From assembly GCF_020511115.1 (NCBI RefSeq), contig NZ_JAJAVH010000007.1, forward strand, positions 62,001 to 126,000: 64,000 nt of DNA. Direction: 5' to 3'. Positions 26,777 through 35,950 of the stretch are shown in pieces (positions within the stretch are counted from its first letter, which is position 1; every line of letters begins with the position of its first letter). The translations under genes and the position numbers were made by a program. Below the pieces are notes generated by a model. The model was not told where the DNA came from. It saw nothing but the letters and a program-made list of their open reading frames with translations, and did no database searches. Origin of the DNA: Luteimonas panaciterrae (GTDB taxonomy: Bacteria > Pseudomonadota > Gammaproteobacteria > Xanthomonadales > Xanthomonadaceae).

Positions 26777-27805
26777 ATGTCCCCTCAGGCACGCCCCACA
26801 TCCCTGTCGATGAGTACTCCGCATCAACGCGACTTCACCCTCGATCCCGCCGACAACGAACGCCTGGCCAACCTCGCCGGCCCGTTCGATGGACATCTGC
26901 GCCAGATCGAACTGCGGCTGGGCGTGGAGATTGCCAACCGCGGCAATATCTTCCGCGTGACCGGCGCCGATGCCGACGCCGTCGAGCGCGCCGAGAAACT
27001 GCTGCGCACGCTGTACGCCGAAGCCAGCGAGGAAGTCTTCGATGGCCAGAGCATCAACCTCCGCCTCAACGCGGCCGGCGCCGACAAGATCGACGGCACG
27101 GACGCGGGCTACGCACCGCAGGAGGTCGCGATCCGGGTCAAGCGCGGCACGATTCGCGGACGCGGCCCCAACCAGCAGAAATACCTGCACGCCATCGCCA
27201 CCCACGACATCAACTTCGGCGTCGGCCCGGCCGGCACCGGCAAGACCTTCCTCGCCGTCGCCAGCGCGGTCGAAGCACTGAACGAATCGCGCGTGCAGCG
27301 CCTGATCCTCGTGCGCCCCGCCGTGGAAGCCGGCGAGAAGCTGGGCTTCCTGCCCGGCGATCTGTCGCAGAAGGTCGATCCCTACCTGCGCCCGCTCTAC
27401 GACGCCCTCTACGAAATGATGGGCGTGGAAAAAGTGCTGAAGTTGCTGGAAAAATCGGTGATCGAGATCGCGCCGCTGGCCTATATGCGCGGCCGCACGC
27501 TCAACGATGCCTACGTGATCCTCGATGAGGCGCAGAACACCACCATCGAACAGATGAAGATGTTCCTGACGCGCCTGGGTTTCGGCAGCACCGCCGTGGT
27601 GACCGGCGATCTCACCCAAATTGATTTGCCCAAGCACGTGAAATCAGGGCTGCGCGATGCCGTCGACGTCCTGCGCAACGTCGATGGCGTGAGCTTCACC
27701 TTCTTCGAGGCGCGCGACGTGGTGCGACACCCGCTGGTGGCGCGCATCGTCGATGCCTACGACCGGCGCGACACCAGCGATGCCGAGACCGGGCCGTCGG
27801 CGTAA
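26777..27805 (+). CDS. ybeZ: PhoH-family ATPase (YbeZ)
   Basis: 342 aa. An N-terminal KH-like segment (GHLRQIELRLGVEIANRGN, about residues 30-80) precedes the P-loop ATPase domain with Walker A GPAGTGKTFLA and Walker B AYVILDEAQNTT. It partners YbeY in 16S rRNA maturation and quality control. The next gene, ybeY, starts 45 bp downstream. ATG 26777 follows a GAGAGGG-like site; ATG 26810 is a possible alternative with no ribosome site. Confidence 0.93.
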   Translation: MSPQARPTSLSMSTPHQRDFTLDPADNERLANLAGPFDGHLRQIELRLGVEIANRGNIFRVTGADADAVERAEKLLRTLYAEASEEVFDGQSINLRLNAAGADKIDGTDAGYAPQEVAIRVKRGTIRGRGPNQQKYLHAIATHDINFGVGPAGTGKTFLAVASAVEALNESRVQRLILVRPAVEAGEKLGFLPGDLSQKVDPYLRPLYDALYEMMGVEKVLKLLEKSVIEIAPLAYMRGRTLNDAYVILDEAQNTTIEQMKMFLTRLGFGSTAVVTGDLTQIDLPKHVKSGLRDAVDVLRNVDGVSFTFFEARDVVRHPLVARIVDAYDRRDTSDAETGPSA

Positions 27806-27850
27806 ACTCGTCATCATGCTTTCCGATACCAGACACCAGTCTTTCTCGGT

Positions 27851-28321
27851 ATGACCAAAGGCCCGATCCGCCTTGATGTCTCAGTCGGCTACGCGCTGCC
27901 CCGCGCTGGACTGCCCGCGGCCGTGAGTTTCCGCCGCTGGGTCGCGGCGGCACTGGCCGGACGCATCCGCGAAGCCGATCTGGCGATCCGCCTGGTCGAC
28001 GCCAAGGAGGGCCGCGCGCTCAACCGCCACTATCGCGGCAAGGATTACGCCACCAACGTGCTGAGCTTCCCGGCGGAGTTGCCGGAAGGCGTCAAACTTC
28101 CCCTGCTCGGTGACCTGGTCCTGTGCGCGCCCGTGGTCGCCCGCGAGGCGCGCGAGCAGAAGAAGACGCTGGCCGCGCATTACGCCCATCTCACCGTGCA
28201 CGGCACGCTGCATCTGCTCGGCTGGAATCATGAGGATTCCCGCGAGGCGGAATGCATGGAGGCGCTGGAACGCGAAATCCTGGCGTCGCTCGGGATCGCG
28301 GATCCCTATCTGCTGTCTTGA
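27851..28321 (+). CDS. ybeY: Endoribonuclease YbeY, rRNA maturation
   Basis: 156 aa. The zinc-binding signature is in [15 protein letters not shown] (H-x3-H-x5-H), and the N-terminal strand reads [20 protein letters not shown] with the [13 protein letters not shown] motif. It takes part in 16S rRNA 3'-end maturation and 70S quality control. It follows phoH as in most gammaproteobacteria, but corC does not follow directly because an antisense gene is inserted. Confidence 0.96.
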   Translation: MTKGPIRLDVSVGYALPRAGLPAAVSFRRWVAAALAGRIREADLAIRLVDAKEGRALNRHYRGKDYATNVLSFPAELPEGVKLPLLGDLVLCAPVVAREAREQKKTLAAHYAHLTVHGTLHLLGWNHEDSREAECMEALEREILASLGIADPYLLS

Positions 28322-28341
28322 CCGGCGTCAGGCCCCTCGGC

Positions 28342-28409
28342 GATTCCGATCGATCGGAATCACCCTTTCCGCTATTTCTCGTCATTCCCGCCTTAGCGGG
28401 AATGACGAG
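28342..28409. repeat. Tandem palindromes after ybeY (REP-like)
   Basis: Two strong inverted repeats stand together between the convergent ends of ybeY and the exported unknown. The first is a perfect 20-bp palindrome at 28342-28361. The second has 14-bp arms at 28378-28391 and 28396-28409 (core GTCATTCCCGC) with a 4-base loop CTTA. The second has the usual look of an intergenic REP sequence and could also terminate transcription from both sides. Confidence 0.65.
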
Positions 28410-28427
28410 CGCGTGAACCAAAACTTT

Positions 28428-28931
28428 CTAGAGGCAGTCGATCAACCCGTCATAGATGGATTGATCCGATCCGGGAAGGGTTGCGTAGAGCGGTCGGCTA
28501 CCCTGCAGCGCAGCCAGGAAGGACTCGATCGTGGTCCCCGGCGCCAATGGCGTCTTGCATCGCCAGAACGCCTGACGCACCGAAATCTTGCCGGTAGCCG
28601 GATCGATTTCCTCGATGCTGCCGGCGAACACCCAGACGCACATGCCGATGCGGCCGCTGGCTTCGTCTACCGAACAGGTGTATCTCAGCGATTGGATGTT
28701 GCTGTAATCGCCTTCGCAGAAGGTGTCGCCACAGATGTCGTCGAAATTGCGGCGAAGACCATGCTGAATGTCGAACCAGGCTTCGTATTCGGCATCGGTA
28801 TCCAAATAGGAAATCGCCTCGACATAGTTCGCGCCCGGTTCGCTTTGCGCATGCGCAGGCAGGCTCATGCTCACGACGGCAAGCACCGCGGAGACGGCCA
28901 GGGAGTACAGAAATCTGAAACGTGGATGCAT
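28428..28931 (-). CDS. Exported cysteine-containing hypothetical protein
   Basis: 167 aa with a clear signal peptide (SLAVSAVLAVVSMSLPAHA, cleaved near residue 28). The mature part has six cysteines (ICG, FCE, TCS, MCV, RCK, DCL), an even number that suggests three disulfides in the periplasm or outside. I do not recognise a family. ATG 28931 follows GAGAGGA at 5 bp. It is antisense to, and splits, the conserved ybeZ-ybeY-corC order, and REP-like palindromes lie at its 3' end, so it may be a lineage-specific insertion. Confidence 0.65.
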   Translation of the reverse strand: MHPRFRFLYSLAVSAVLAVVSMSLPAHAQSEPGANYVEAISYLDTDAEYEAWFDIQHGLRRNFDDICGDTFCEGDYSNIQSLRYTCSVDEASGRIGMCVWVFAGSIEEIDPATGKISVRQAFWRCKTPLAPGTTIESFLAALQGSRPLYATLPGSDQSIYDGLIDCL

Positions 28932-29200
28932 CGGAATCCTCTCGATCATGTCAGTAGTGTTCGCGTCCGCCATTCCTCGGCGGGCACGAGCAGAGTGCCG
29001 GGACGCACGAACGGCCGGTATCGCGAATCCGAGCACTGGCGCATCGGGGTGCCGGGCATCGCGCGGTCGGCTTTTCCTGACAGCGGCGCAAATCAATCAC
29101 TTACGAAACAGATTCCGCATATCACAGCATTTCTCAACGTGTGGCCTATGGTTCGCCGGCAGCCTGCTAAACTGGGGACAAGGCCCATCTGGGCACTGAT
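28932..29200. other. Intergenic region between exported unknown and corC
   Basis: 269 bp between divergent genes. It must contain the corC promoter now that corC is cut off from ybeY. I see no convincing -35/-10 pair and no open frame worth calling. Confidence 0.4.
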
Positions 29201-30094
29201 ATGACCGCAATGTCTGAGGACGACAGTAGTAAGCCCTCCCCCGAGGTTCCGGAAAAACGGGACGCTCCCGAAAAAAGACGCTCCTGGCTGGACCGGATCG
29301 GTTCCATGCTCTCGGGCGAACCTTCCTCCCGTGAAGATCTGGTCGAGTTGCTGCGCGACGTGCAGGCCGACGGTCTGATCGAGGCCGACACGCTGCGCAT
29401 GATGGAAGGCGCGCTCAACGTGTCCGACCTCTCCGTCGGCGACGTGATGGTGCCGCGCGCGCAGATGGTGGCATTGCCGGCGGACGGTAAGTTCCTCGAT
29501 CTGATGAAGCAGGTGGTCGAATCCGGGCACTCGCGCTTTCCGGTGCACGGCGAGGACAAGGACGAGATCCTCGGCATCCTGCTCGCCAAGGACCTGCTGC
29601 GCGGTGTGGTGGCCGACAACGGCCCCGGCACGATTCGCGAACTGCTGCGACCCGCGGTGCTGATCCCGGAAAGCAAACGCCTGGACGTGCTGCTGCGCGA
29701 GTTCCGCCAGTCGCGCAACCACATGGCGATCGTGATCGACGAATACGGCGGCGTCGCCGGATTACTGACGATCGAGGACGTGCTGGAGCAGATCGTCGGC
29801 GAGATCGACGACGAGCACGACGACGCCGAGGACCCGAACGCCCTGATCGCGGCCCAGGCCGACGGCCAGTACGTGGTGAACGCGCTCACGCCGATCGCCG
29901 ACTTCAACGAGCGCTTCGGCGCCGATTTCGACGACGACGAGTACGACACCATCGGCGGCCTGGTCACCGCCGCCATCGGCCACCTGCCGGAAGCCGGCGA
30001 GGAACTGACGCTGGGCCGTTTCGGTTTCCGCGTCGCCCGCGCCGATGCGCGCCGCCTGCATGCCTTGCATGTCAGCGTCCTGAGCGACAATTGA
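29201..30094 (+). CDS. corC: CorC/YbeX-type CBS-pair protein
   Basis: 297 aa, lacking the N-terminal membrane domain of longer CorB/HlyC proteins, as in YbeX. A basic, charged N-terminus (about residues 1-50) precedes the CBS pair (about 75-195, with VGDVMVPRAQMVALPADGK and RFPVHGEDKDEILGILLAKD). The CorC_HlyC transporter-associated domain with DEYDTIGGLV follows at the C-terminus. It is associated with Mg/Co homeostasis and ribosome physiology. ATG 29210 is a possible alternative start. Confidence 0.93.
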   Translation: MTAMSEDDSSKPSPEVPEKRDAPEKRRSWLDRIGSMLSGEPSSREDLVELLRDVQADGLIEADTLRMMEGALNVSDLSVGDVMVPRAQMVALPADGKFLDLMKQVVESGHSRFPVHGEDKDEILGILLAKDLLRGVVADNGPGTIRELLRPAVLIPESKRLDVLLREFRQSRNHMAIVIDEYGGVAGLLTIEDVLEQIVGEIDDEHDDAEDPNALIAAQADGQYVVNALTPIADFNERFGADFDDDEYDTIGGLVTAAIGHLPEAGEELTLGRFGFRVARADARRLHALHVSVLSDN

Positions 30095-30161
30095 TGCTCC
30101 GCTTTCCTTCTCCCCTCGGGAGAAGGGAAAACAATTTATTTCCCTCTCTCGCCTCTTCCCT

Positions 30162-31319
30162 ATGCGCCCAATCCTGGCCCTGCTCTTTCTGTGCCTGTTG
30201 CTCCCCGCGGCCGCATCGGCCGCGCCGCGCATCGGCGTGATGACGATGGAGCCCGGCACCATCTTCTTCGAGCGCTTCGGCCATGACGCTCTCGTCGTCG
30301 ACGATCCCGCGCGCGGCGAAACCATCTCGTACAACTACGGCTTCTTCGATCCCGGCGAACCCGGTTTCGTCGGACGCTTCGTCCGCGGCGTGATGATGTA
30401 TCAACTGGTGGCGCTGCCGCTGGCGCAGGATCTGCAGTACTACGATGAAACCGGTCGCGGCGTGTCGATCCAATGGCTGAACCTCAGCGACGCCGAAGCC
30501 AAGCAGCTCTCCGCCGCGCTGGCCGTGAACGCCAGGCCCGAGAACGCGCGCTACCGCTACGACTACTTCACCGACAACTGCTCCACGCGCGTGCGCGATG
30601 CCGTCGACAAGGTGCTGGGCGGCGCGCTGAAGCGGCAGATCGAAGGACGCTCGCACGGCAATACCTATCGCGGCGAATCGGTGCGGCTGGCCTCGCCCGC
30701 CTGGTGGATGTGGCTCGGCTTCGACATCGGCCTCGGTCCCGCGGCCGACCGGCCGCTGTCGGTGTGGGAGGAGTCGTTCGTGCCGATGCGCCTGGCCGAT
30801 GCCCTGCGCGAGGTGAACGGCAGCGACGGCAAGCCGTTGGTGCGCTCCGAACAACGTCTGCTGCCACATCGCATCGCACCTGAGCCGGCGGAATTCCGCT
30901 TGGCCTGGTGGCCCTGGCTGCTGTGCGGGTTGCTGATCGCCGCCGTCGCGGTGTGGGCCGCCAGGCGTCGTCCACGCACGGTCGCGGCCGTGGCGCTGCC
31001 GTTCTGGGCCCTGTGCACGATCCTCGGTGTGCTGATGGGCTTCATCTGGCTGTTCACCGCGCACCGTTTTGGTTGGAGCAACCACAATCTGCTGCTGTTC
31101 AATCCGTTGTGCCTGTTGCTGCTGCCCGGCGGCTGGCGCATCACGCGCGGGCGCGAGGCCGGGCCCTGGTTTGGCCGTTGGCTCACGGCGATCGTGGTCT
31201 GCGCCGTCCTGGCGCTGTTCCTGCTCTGGCTGCCGGTCGAACCGCAGCGCAATGCGCACTGGCTCGCGCTGTTGTTGCCGGTCCACTACGGTCTGTTCCT
31301 CTCATTGCGTCGCCGCTGA
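30162..31319 (+). CDS. DUF4105 membrane protein, Lnb-like (candidate lipoprotein N-acyltransferase)
   Basis: 385 aa. A signal or anchor helix (residues 3-20) is followed by a periplasmic DUF4105 domain. Its conserved His is H41 (FFERFGHDALVV) and its conserved Cys is C140 (YDYFTDNCSTRVRD), a Cys-His pair like that of NlpC/P60-type thiol enzymes. From residue 245 on there are five hydrophobic helices. DUF4105 forms the N-terminal domain of Lnb, the Bacteroides lipoprotein N-acyltransferase. This gene stands 68 bp after corC, the position occupied by lnt in E. coli (ybeZ-ybeY-ybeX-lnt). The family assignment is firm; the enzymatic role here is inference from family and position. Confidence 0.8.
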   Translation: MRPILALLFLCLLLPAAASAAPRIGVMTMEPGTIFFERFGHDALVVDDPARGETISYNYGFFDPGEPGFVGRFVRGVMMYQLVALPLAQDLQYYDETGRGVSIQWLNLSDAEAKQLSAALAVNARPENARYRYDYFTDNCSTRVRDAVDKVLGGALKRQIEGRSHGNTYRGESVRLASPAWWMWLGFDIGLGPAADRPLSVWEESFVPMRLADALREVNGSDGKPLVRSEQRLLPHRIAPEPAEFRLAWWPWLLCGLLIAAVAVWAARRRPRTVAAVALPFWALCTILGVLMGFIWLFTAHRFGWSNHNLLLFNPLCLLLLPGGWRITRGREAGPWFGRWLTAIVVCAVLALFLLWLPVEPQRNAHWLALLLPVHYGLFLSLRRR

Positions 31320-31355
31320 CTTGCGGACAAGCGCCACGCGGCGCACGATTTAGCG

Positions 31356-32375
31356 ATGAACGACGCCGTACAAGCCCCTGTCACGCCCGCTCCCGCAAGG
31401 CCCACATGCGTGGTGAACTGCTCGCTTTACAACAAGCAGGGCAAGCTGCGCGATATCTCCCTCGACGAAATCAGCGATGTGCTCAAGGTCGACGACGACA
31501 GCTTCCTCTGGGTCGGCCTGTACGAGCCCGAGGACGAGGTGCTGGAGAAGCTGCAGGAAGAATTCTGCCTGCACGATCTCGCCATCGAGGATGCGCAGAA
31601 AGCGCATCAGCGTCCGAAGATCGAGGCCTATGGCGATTCGTTGTTCATCGCGGTCAACACCGCACAGGTGATCGACGAGCGCATCCGCTACGGCGAAACC
31701 CATGCGTTCCTCGGCCCGCGCTACCTGGTGACGGTACGCCACGGCGCCTCGCTGTCGTACTCGCCCGCGCGCGCGCGCCTGGAGCGCGAGCCGGAATTCC
31801 TGGAGATGGGCCCGTCATACGCGCTGTACGCGGTGCTGGATGCCATCGTCGACAACTACCTGCCCATCGTCGACGAATTCAAGGACACGCTGGTCACGCT
31901 GGAGCAGGACGTCTTCACCGAAACCTTCCGCCGCGGCATCCTCAAGCGCCTGTACGATCTGAAGCGCGAACTCACCTACATGCGCGTGGCGGTGACGCCG
32001 CTGCAGGACGTGCTGTCGCAGCTGGTGCGCACCACCAGCCCGCTGGTACCCGACGAAGTGCATCTGTATTTCCGCGACGTGCTCGATCATTCCGTGCGCA
32101 TCAACGAAACCATCGATGCCTTGCGCGACATGCTGGGCACGGCGCTCGGCGTGAACCAGGCGCTGGTGACGCTGGCACAGGGCGAGGTGGTCAAGCGCCT
32201 GGCCGGCTGGGCGGCCCTGCTCGCGGCGCCGACCCTGGTCGCCAGCTGGTACGGCATGAACTTCAAGCACATGCCGGAACTGGACGGGCCCTACAGCTAC
32301 TACATCCTGATCGGTGGGCTGGCAGTGGCCTGTTTCGGGCTCTATCGCTATCTGAAGAAGATCAAGTGGCTTTGA
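31356..32375 (+). CDS. corA: CorA-family magnesium/cobalt transporter
   Basis: 339 aa. A large cytoplasmic domain (about residues 1-275) precedes two C-terminal helices, with the selectivity-filter motif YGMNFKHMPE at the end of the first helix and the basic end KKIKWL after the second. ATG 31356 is 37 bp after the DUF4105 gene, which may place it in the same transcript. Proximity to corC concentrates divalent-cation functions here. Confidence 0.94.
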   Translation: MNDAVQAPVTPAPARPTCVVNCSLYNKQGKLRDISLDEISDVLKVDDDSFLWVGLYEPEDEVLEKLQEEFCLHDLAIEDAQKAHQRPKIEAYGDSLFIAVNTAQVIDERIRYGETHAFLGPRYLVTVRHGASLSYSPARARLEREPEFLEMGPSYALYAVLDAIVDNYLPIVDEFKDTLVTLEQDVFTETFRRGILKRLYDLKRELTYMRVAVTPLQDVLSQLVRTTSPLVPDEVHLYFRDVLDHSVRINETIDALRDMLGTALGVNQALVTLAQGEVVKRLAGWAALLAAPTLVASWYGMNFKHMPELDGPYSYYILIGGLAVACFGLYRYLKKIKWL

Positions 32376-32427
32376 AATCGTACCGGCACGCTCTCCCCTC
32401 TTCTTCTTGTCGACTGCAATCGCTCTT

Positions 32428-33291
32428 TCATTTTTCCTGACTCGTCGACCCCGCTAGAAAACCATCGATCGTCGCGATTTCGATGCGCTGCCCCTGATAG
32501 TCGGTAGCGATACTCTCGAAGAAGTCGCCGAGCGCTTCGTACAAGCGCGCGGTGGCCGGACTATCGCTCGCGAAAGCAGCAATCTCGCGCATTTCGGCTA
32601 CCCAGCGATATGCCTTGGGATACATGTCCGGAAGCGTCGTCGTTAGCCGCTCAAGCAGCTGGGGCTGGCTGGCCTGCAATTCTTCACGAAGAGCAACGGT
32701 CGCACCGGCACGACCGGCCGCCAGCACCATGGCGGCGGCGATTCCGGTCAACCCCTTGTTGATGCCGGCATAAGACATCTTGAGCGCGGACGCGGCGCCA
32801 ACAGGCCCTTCGATGATCCGCGCATTCAATCCAAACTCGGCGAGACCGCCAAGCTCCCGCGCCGGCTCGCCGGAAAAATAGAAGGTCGGGCCGACCGCAT
32901 CGGGCACGGGTGGAAAGCCGATGATGGCGGCGTCCGCGAAGCGCGCACCGCTCGCGGTCACGATGTCGCCAACACGCTGGACCGTTCGAACATCGATGGC
33001 ATTGCAATCGACGAAGATAGGCCGATGGACATTGCTTCGGAGAAAGGGAGCAAGCTCCACGGCAAGAACGACTGCCTGAGCCGGCGGAACGATCGACAGG
33101 ATCACGTCGGCTTCGGCGATACGTTGCATCTCGACGCCAATCATGCCGGCTGCTTCGGCTCGGCTTCGCGTGCCAGCACTGCGCCCCTCAAGCACCGTGA
33201 TCACGCGGACACCGTGATCGGTCAACCGACGTGCCACGGCACTTCCCATGGCGCCCGGCGCGATGATGGCGATCTCCCGAAACATGAACAT
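32428..33291 (-). CDS. NAD(P)-dependent oxidoreductase, 6PGDH-like with DUF1932 domain
   Basis: 287 aa. The N-terminal Rossmann domain starts IAIIAPGAMGSAVARRL; the C-terminal helical domain of the DUF1932 type begins near residue 190, with the catalytic-lysine region ALKMSYAGINKG. Relatives reduce or oxidise 3-hydroxy-acid or 2-hydroxy-3-oxo acid intermediates. Last gene of the minus-strand catabolic island, 7 bp after the dehydratase-like gene. Substrate not determinable from sequence. Confidence 0.82.
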   Translation of the reverse strand: MFMFREIAIIAPGAMGSAVARRLTDHGVRVITVLEGRSAGTRSRAEAAGMIGVEMQRIAEADVILSIVPPAQAVVLAVELAPFLRSNVHRPIFVDCNAIDVRTVQRVGDIVTASGARFADAAIIGFPPVPDAVGPTFYFSGEPARELGGLAEFGLNARIIEGPVGAASALKMSYAGINKGLTGIAAAMVLAAGRAGATVALREELQASQPQLLERLTTTLPDMYPKAYRWVAEMREIAAFASDSPATARLYEALGDFFESIATDYQGQRIEIATIDGFLAGSTSQEK

Positions 33292-33298
33292 TCTCCTT

Positions 33299-34459
33299 TT
33301 ATCGAATCAGATCTGACATCACGGCATAGAGCGCCGGCTGCGCCTCGAAGCCGATGCCCGGCAAGGCGGGAAGTGTCGCTCGACCGTCCGCGATCCGGAC
33401 CTCATGACTGAACCCGCTAAAGACACCGAACTGTTCCAAATAAGCCTCCACACCACCGAGACCCAGGCCAGCCACGGCATGCAATGACATCAGGTTACCG
33501 CCATGCGGGTAGATCGAGGCATGTGGCACGCCATGCGTCTGGGCGGTTGAAAGAATATCGAGAAGACCTGTAATGCCGTAAGCAAGTGGCGGGTCTGGCT
33601 GCAACACGATATTGCTTCCCAATCGGGCATAACGCAGGAAGTTGTCGAACTCGCGTGCGCCGAAGAGGTTTTCACCGCCTGCGATCCCGACACCCGTCTC
33701 GCCGACGGCATGGTAGCCATCGTAGTCGAGCGGATCGCACGGCTCCTCGAGCCACCAGAGCCCGTAAGGTTTCACGTCCTTGGCGAAGGCGACGCCAGCC
33801 TGCGCATCGAAGGCACAGCTCAGATCGAGAGCCAATCTTCCGCCTGATGGCAGCAGGTCGAGAGCTGCTTCGATGCGTTTTCGATCGAGGTCCAGCGAAA
33901 CACCGCCCGCCTTGATCTTCGCGTCCCGATAGCCTGCATCGACCCAGCGGGAGACTTCGTCGCGCAACGTAGCGACCGGATCTTCAGCGCCATAGAAGCC
34001 GCCCCCGACATACACGGGGACAGTTGTGGCACTACGGCCCGTTCCAAACCGATCCGAGAGCACTTGATAAAGCGGACAACACTCGATCTTGGCGACGATA
34101 TCCCACAATGCGCAATCGAGTGTCCCCAGCGCCATTGAACGTTCGGCATGCCCACCGGCCTTTTCGCGCGCGAGCAGCGACGCCAGGATGCGTGGCGGGT
34201 CCAGGTTGGTTCCCTCGTCATCGAGGAAGCTTTCGGGTTCAGTCGCCAGCAACCGTGGAATGAAGCGCTCCCGAAGCGGCCCACCGCAAGCGTAGCGCCC
34301 ATAGGAATTGAAGGCGTAGCCGACGACTGGGCGCCCTTCCTGAATCACGTCCGTGACTACGGCCACGATGGTCGCGGTCATTTCGCTCAAGTCCACGCGA
34401 GCGTTCCGGATTTTGCTTTCAACCTTGATCGTTCGCTCGATGACGCGCGTGATCCGCAT
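33299..34459 (-). CDS. Enolase-superfamily (mandelate racemase group) dehydratase, D-tartrate-dehydratase-like
   Basis: 386 aa. The N-terminal capping domain carries RNARVDLSEMTATIVAVVTD and YAFNSYGRYACGG; the barrel carries the KxK pair K181/K183, metal ligands D212, E238 and E263, and the base H319 in PHGGNLMSL. These positions and the flanking text follow closely the tartrate dehydratase TarD of Bradyrhizobium as I remember it, including the GGHAERSMALGTLDCALWD stretch. It would remove water from a dihydroxy- or sugar-acid to give a 2-oxo acid. ATG 34459 follows AGGA at 6 bp. D-tartrate is the first guess; related acids are equally possible. Confidence 0.75.
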   Translation of the reverse strand: MRITRVIERTIKVESKIRNARVDLSEMTATIVAVVTDVIQEGRPVVGYAFNSYGRYACGGPLRERFIPRLLATEPESFLDDEGTNLDPPRILASLLAREKAGGHAERSMALGTLDCALWDIVAKIECCPLYQVLSDRFGTGRSATTVPVYVGGGFYGAEDPVATLRDEVSRWVDAGYRDAKIKAGGVSLDLDRKRIEAALDLLPSGGRLALDLSCAFDAQAGVAFAKDVKPYGLWWLEEPCDPLDYDGYHAVGETGVGIAGGENLFGAREFDNFLRYARLGSNIVLQPDPPLAYGITGLLDILSTAQTHGVPHASIYPHGGNLMSLHAVAGLGLGGVEAYLEQFGVFSGFSHEVRIADGRATLPALPGIGFEAQPALYAVMSDLIR

Positions 34460-34490
34460 GGGAGTTCCTTTGATTTCTGGATGATGGCCG

Positions 34491-35867
34491 TCAGGCCCGG
34501 CCGTATCGGACGGAAACGTCATCGGTCTCGGGTAACCCGGATCGACGCGAGTCGTCGAAGGCCTTGTCTCTGATCTCGACGGAAGTACCGCCATTCGCGC
34601 GACCGGCGAAAATGGCAATCAACGCCGACAGCAGGGACCAACCGGCGAGGACATAAAGGCCAGACTCGAAACTGCCGGTCTGAGACTTGATCCATCCAAC
34701 GCAGAATGGCCCCATGTAACCACCAAGCTGGGCTGTCGCATTGATGAAAGCAAAAGCCACGGCCGCCTCGCGACCGCTCAGAAAAGATGAGGGAATCGCC
34801 CAGAAGACGGCGCGGATTCCGAACAAGCCAATCATCGCCACACTCATGGCGGCAAGCGCCCACCAGCTCCCAACGATGAACCCAGCGGCAAACAGGCCGA
34901 CCGCTCCCAAGGCACAAGCAGTGACGGCATGCCATCGCCGCTCATTCATGCGATCAGACGACCAGCCCCACAGAATCAGGCCAAATACACCCACGATGGA
35001 TGGGATTGCATAGAGAGTCCCCAGCATCATCTGGGAGACATGCAATCCCTCGATGATCTGTGGCAGGAAGAACACGACGCCATAGTTGGCGGTGACGGTG
35101 CTGAACCAAAGAAGGGCGAGCGCCAGAACCCGGCGATCGAGGCAGGCCGCTATCCAGTGACGTTGGGGTTGTGACCCGCCATCACGCGCCTCTGCAGCGA
35201 GAGACGTCTGCAGCCAAATTTTCTCACTTTCCGCCAGCCAAGCCGCGTCGGCCGGCCGGTCTGGCATGGATCTCAAGATCACCAGCGCCAATGCAATCGG
35301 CGGGATTGCTTCGATGAGAAAGATCCACTGCCAACCGTGGAGCCCGAAAACACCATCCAGGCTCAGAATTGCGCTTGAGGCGATGCCTCCCACCGCGTTG
35401 GCGACCGGCTGAGCGAAGTAAAGCGCCGCGAACACTCGCGCACGGTAACGCGAAGGGAACCAGTAAGTGAAATAGAGCACGAGGCCCGGCAGCAACCCCG
35501 CTTCTGCGACACCGAGCATGAAACGCGCCGCATAGAAGCTGGCGGGCCCGTTAACGAAGGCGGTCAACCCGGAGACGACGGCCCAGGTCAACATGATGCG
35601 GCCGATCCAGATTCTGGCGCCCGTGCGCACCATGATCAGGTTGCTGGGAATTTCAAAGAGAAGGTAGCCGATGAAGAAAATCCCGGCCCCGATTCCGTAG
35701 ACATACGCCGAGAAACCTAGATCCCGGTTCATGGTGATGGCGGCAATGGAAATGTTCGTACGATCCACATAGGCCAGAAAAAAACTCAGCATTGCGATCG
35801 GCAACAAGCGAACCGCGATCTTTCGAATGACCGCACGCTCCAACGCATCCATTGACGCTTCGGACAT
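34491..35867 (-). CDS. MFS transporter, ACS (anion:cation symporter) family
   Basis: 458 aa with 12 hydrophobic segments. After the N-terminal ALERAVIRKIAVRLLPIAML is the FLAYVDRTNISIA motif typical of ACS-family carriers of organic acids (tartrate, glucarate, phthalate). ATG 35867 follows GGAG at 7 bp. It lies between the RraA-like and tartrate-dehydratase-like genes, so it should import the substrate of this island. Local GC falls to about 50% in parts (for example near 35700), below that of the flanking core genes. Confidence 0.88.
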   Translation of the reverse strand: MSEASMDALERAVIRKIAVRLLPIAMLSFFLAYVDRTNISIAAITMNRDLGFSAYVYGIGAGIFFIGYLLFEIPSNLIMVRTGARIWIGRIMLTWAVVSGLTAFVNGPASFYAARFMLGVAEAGLLPGLVLYFTYWFPSRYRARVFAALYFAQPVANAVGGIASSAILSLDGVFGLHGWQWIFLIEAIPPIALALVILRSMPDRPADAAWLAESEKIWLQTSLAAEARDGGSQPQRHWIAACLDRRVLALALLWFSTVTANYGVVFFLPQIIEGLHVSQMMLGTLYAIPSIVGVFGLILWGWSSDRMNERRWHAVTACALGAVGLFAAGFIVGSWWALAAMSVAMIGLFGIRAVFWAIPSSFLSGREAAVAFAFINATAQLGGYMGPFCVGWIKSQTGSFESGLYVLAGWSLLSALIAIFAGRANGGTSVEIRDKAFDDSRRSGLPETDDVSVRYGRA

Positions 35868-35894
35868 CACGTTTCTCCACATTGCTTCTGATCC

Positions 35895-35930
35895 GCCAGG
35901 CTCTTTTCTCTATTCGTTCTCATGCCTGGC
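35895..35930 (-). terminator. Inverted repeat between RraA-like and MFS genes
   Basis: GCCAGGC (35895-35901) and GCCTGGC (35924-35930) form a 7-bp stem with a 22-base pyrimidine-rich loop in the 83-bp gap between two minus-strand genes. Possible attenuator or processing site inside the operon; weak as a terminator. Confidence 0.3.
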
Positions 35931-35950
35931 TCGTCTGACGGTGACTCGCC

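Noticed and set aside
29093-30090. Long minus-strand frames opposite corC
   Set aside because: Ser/Arg- or His-rich shadows of the CBS-domain gene.
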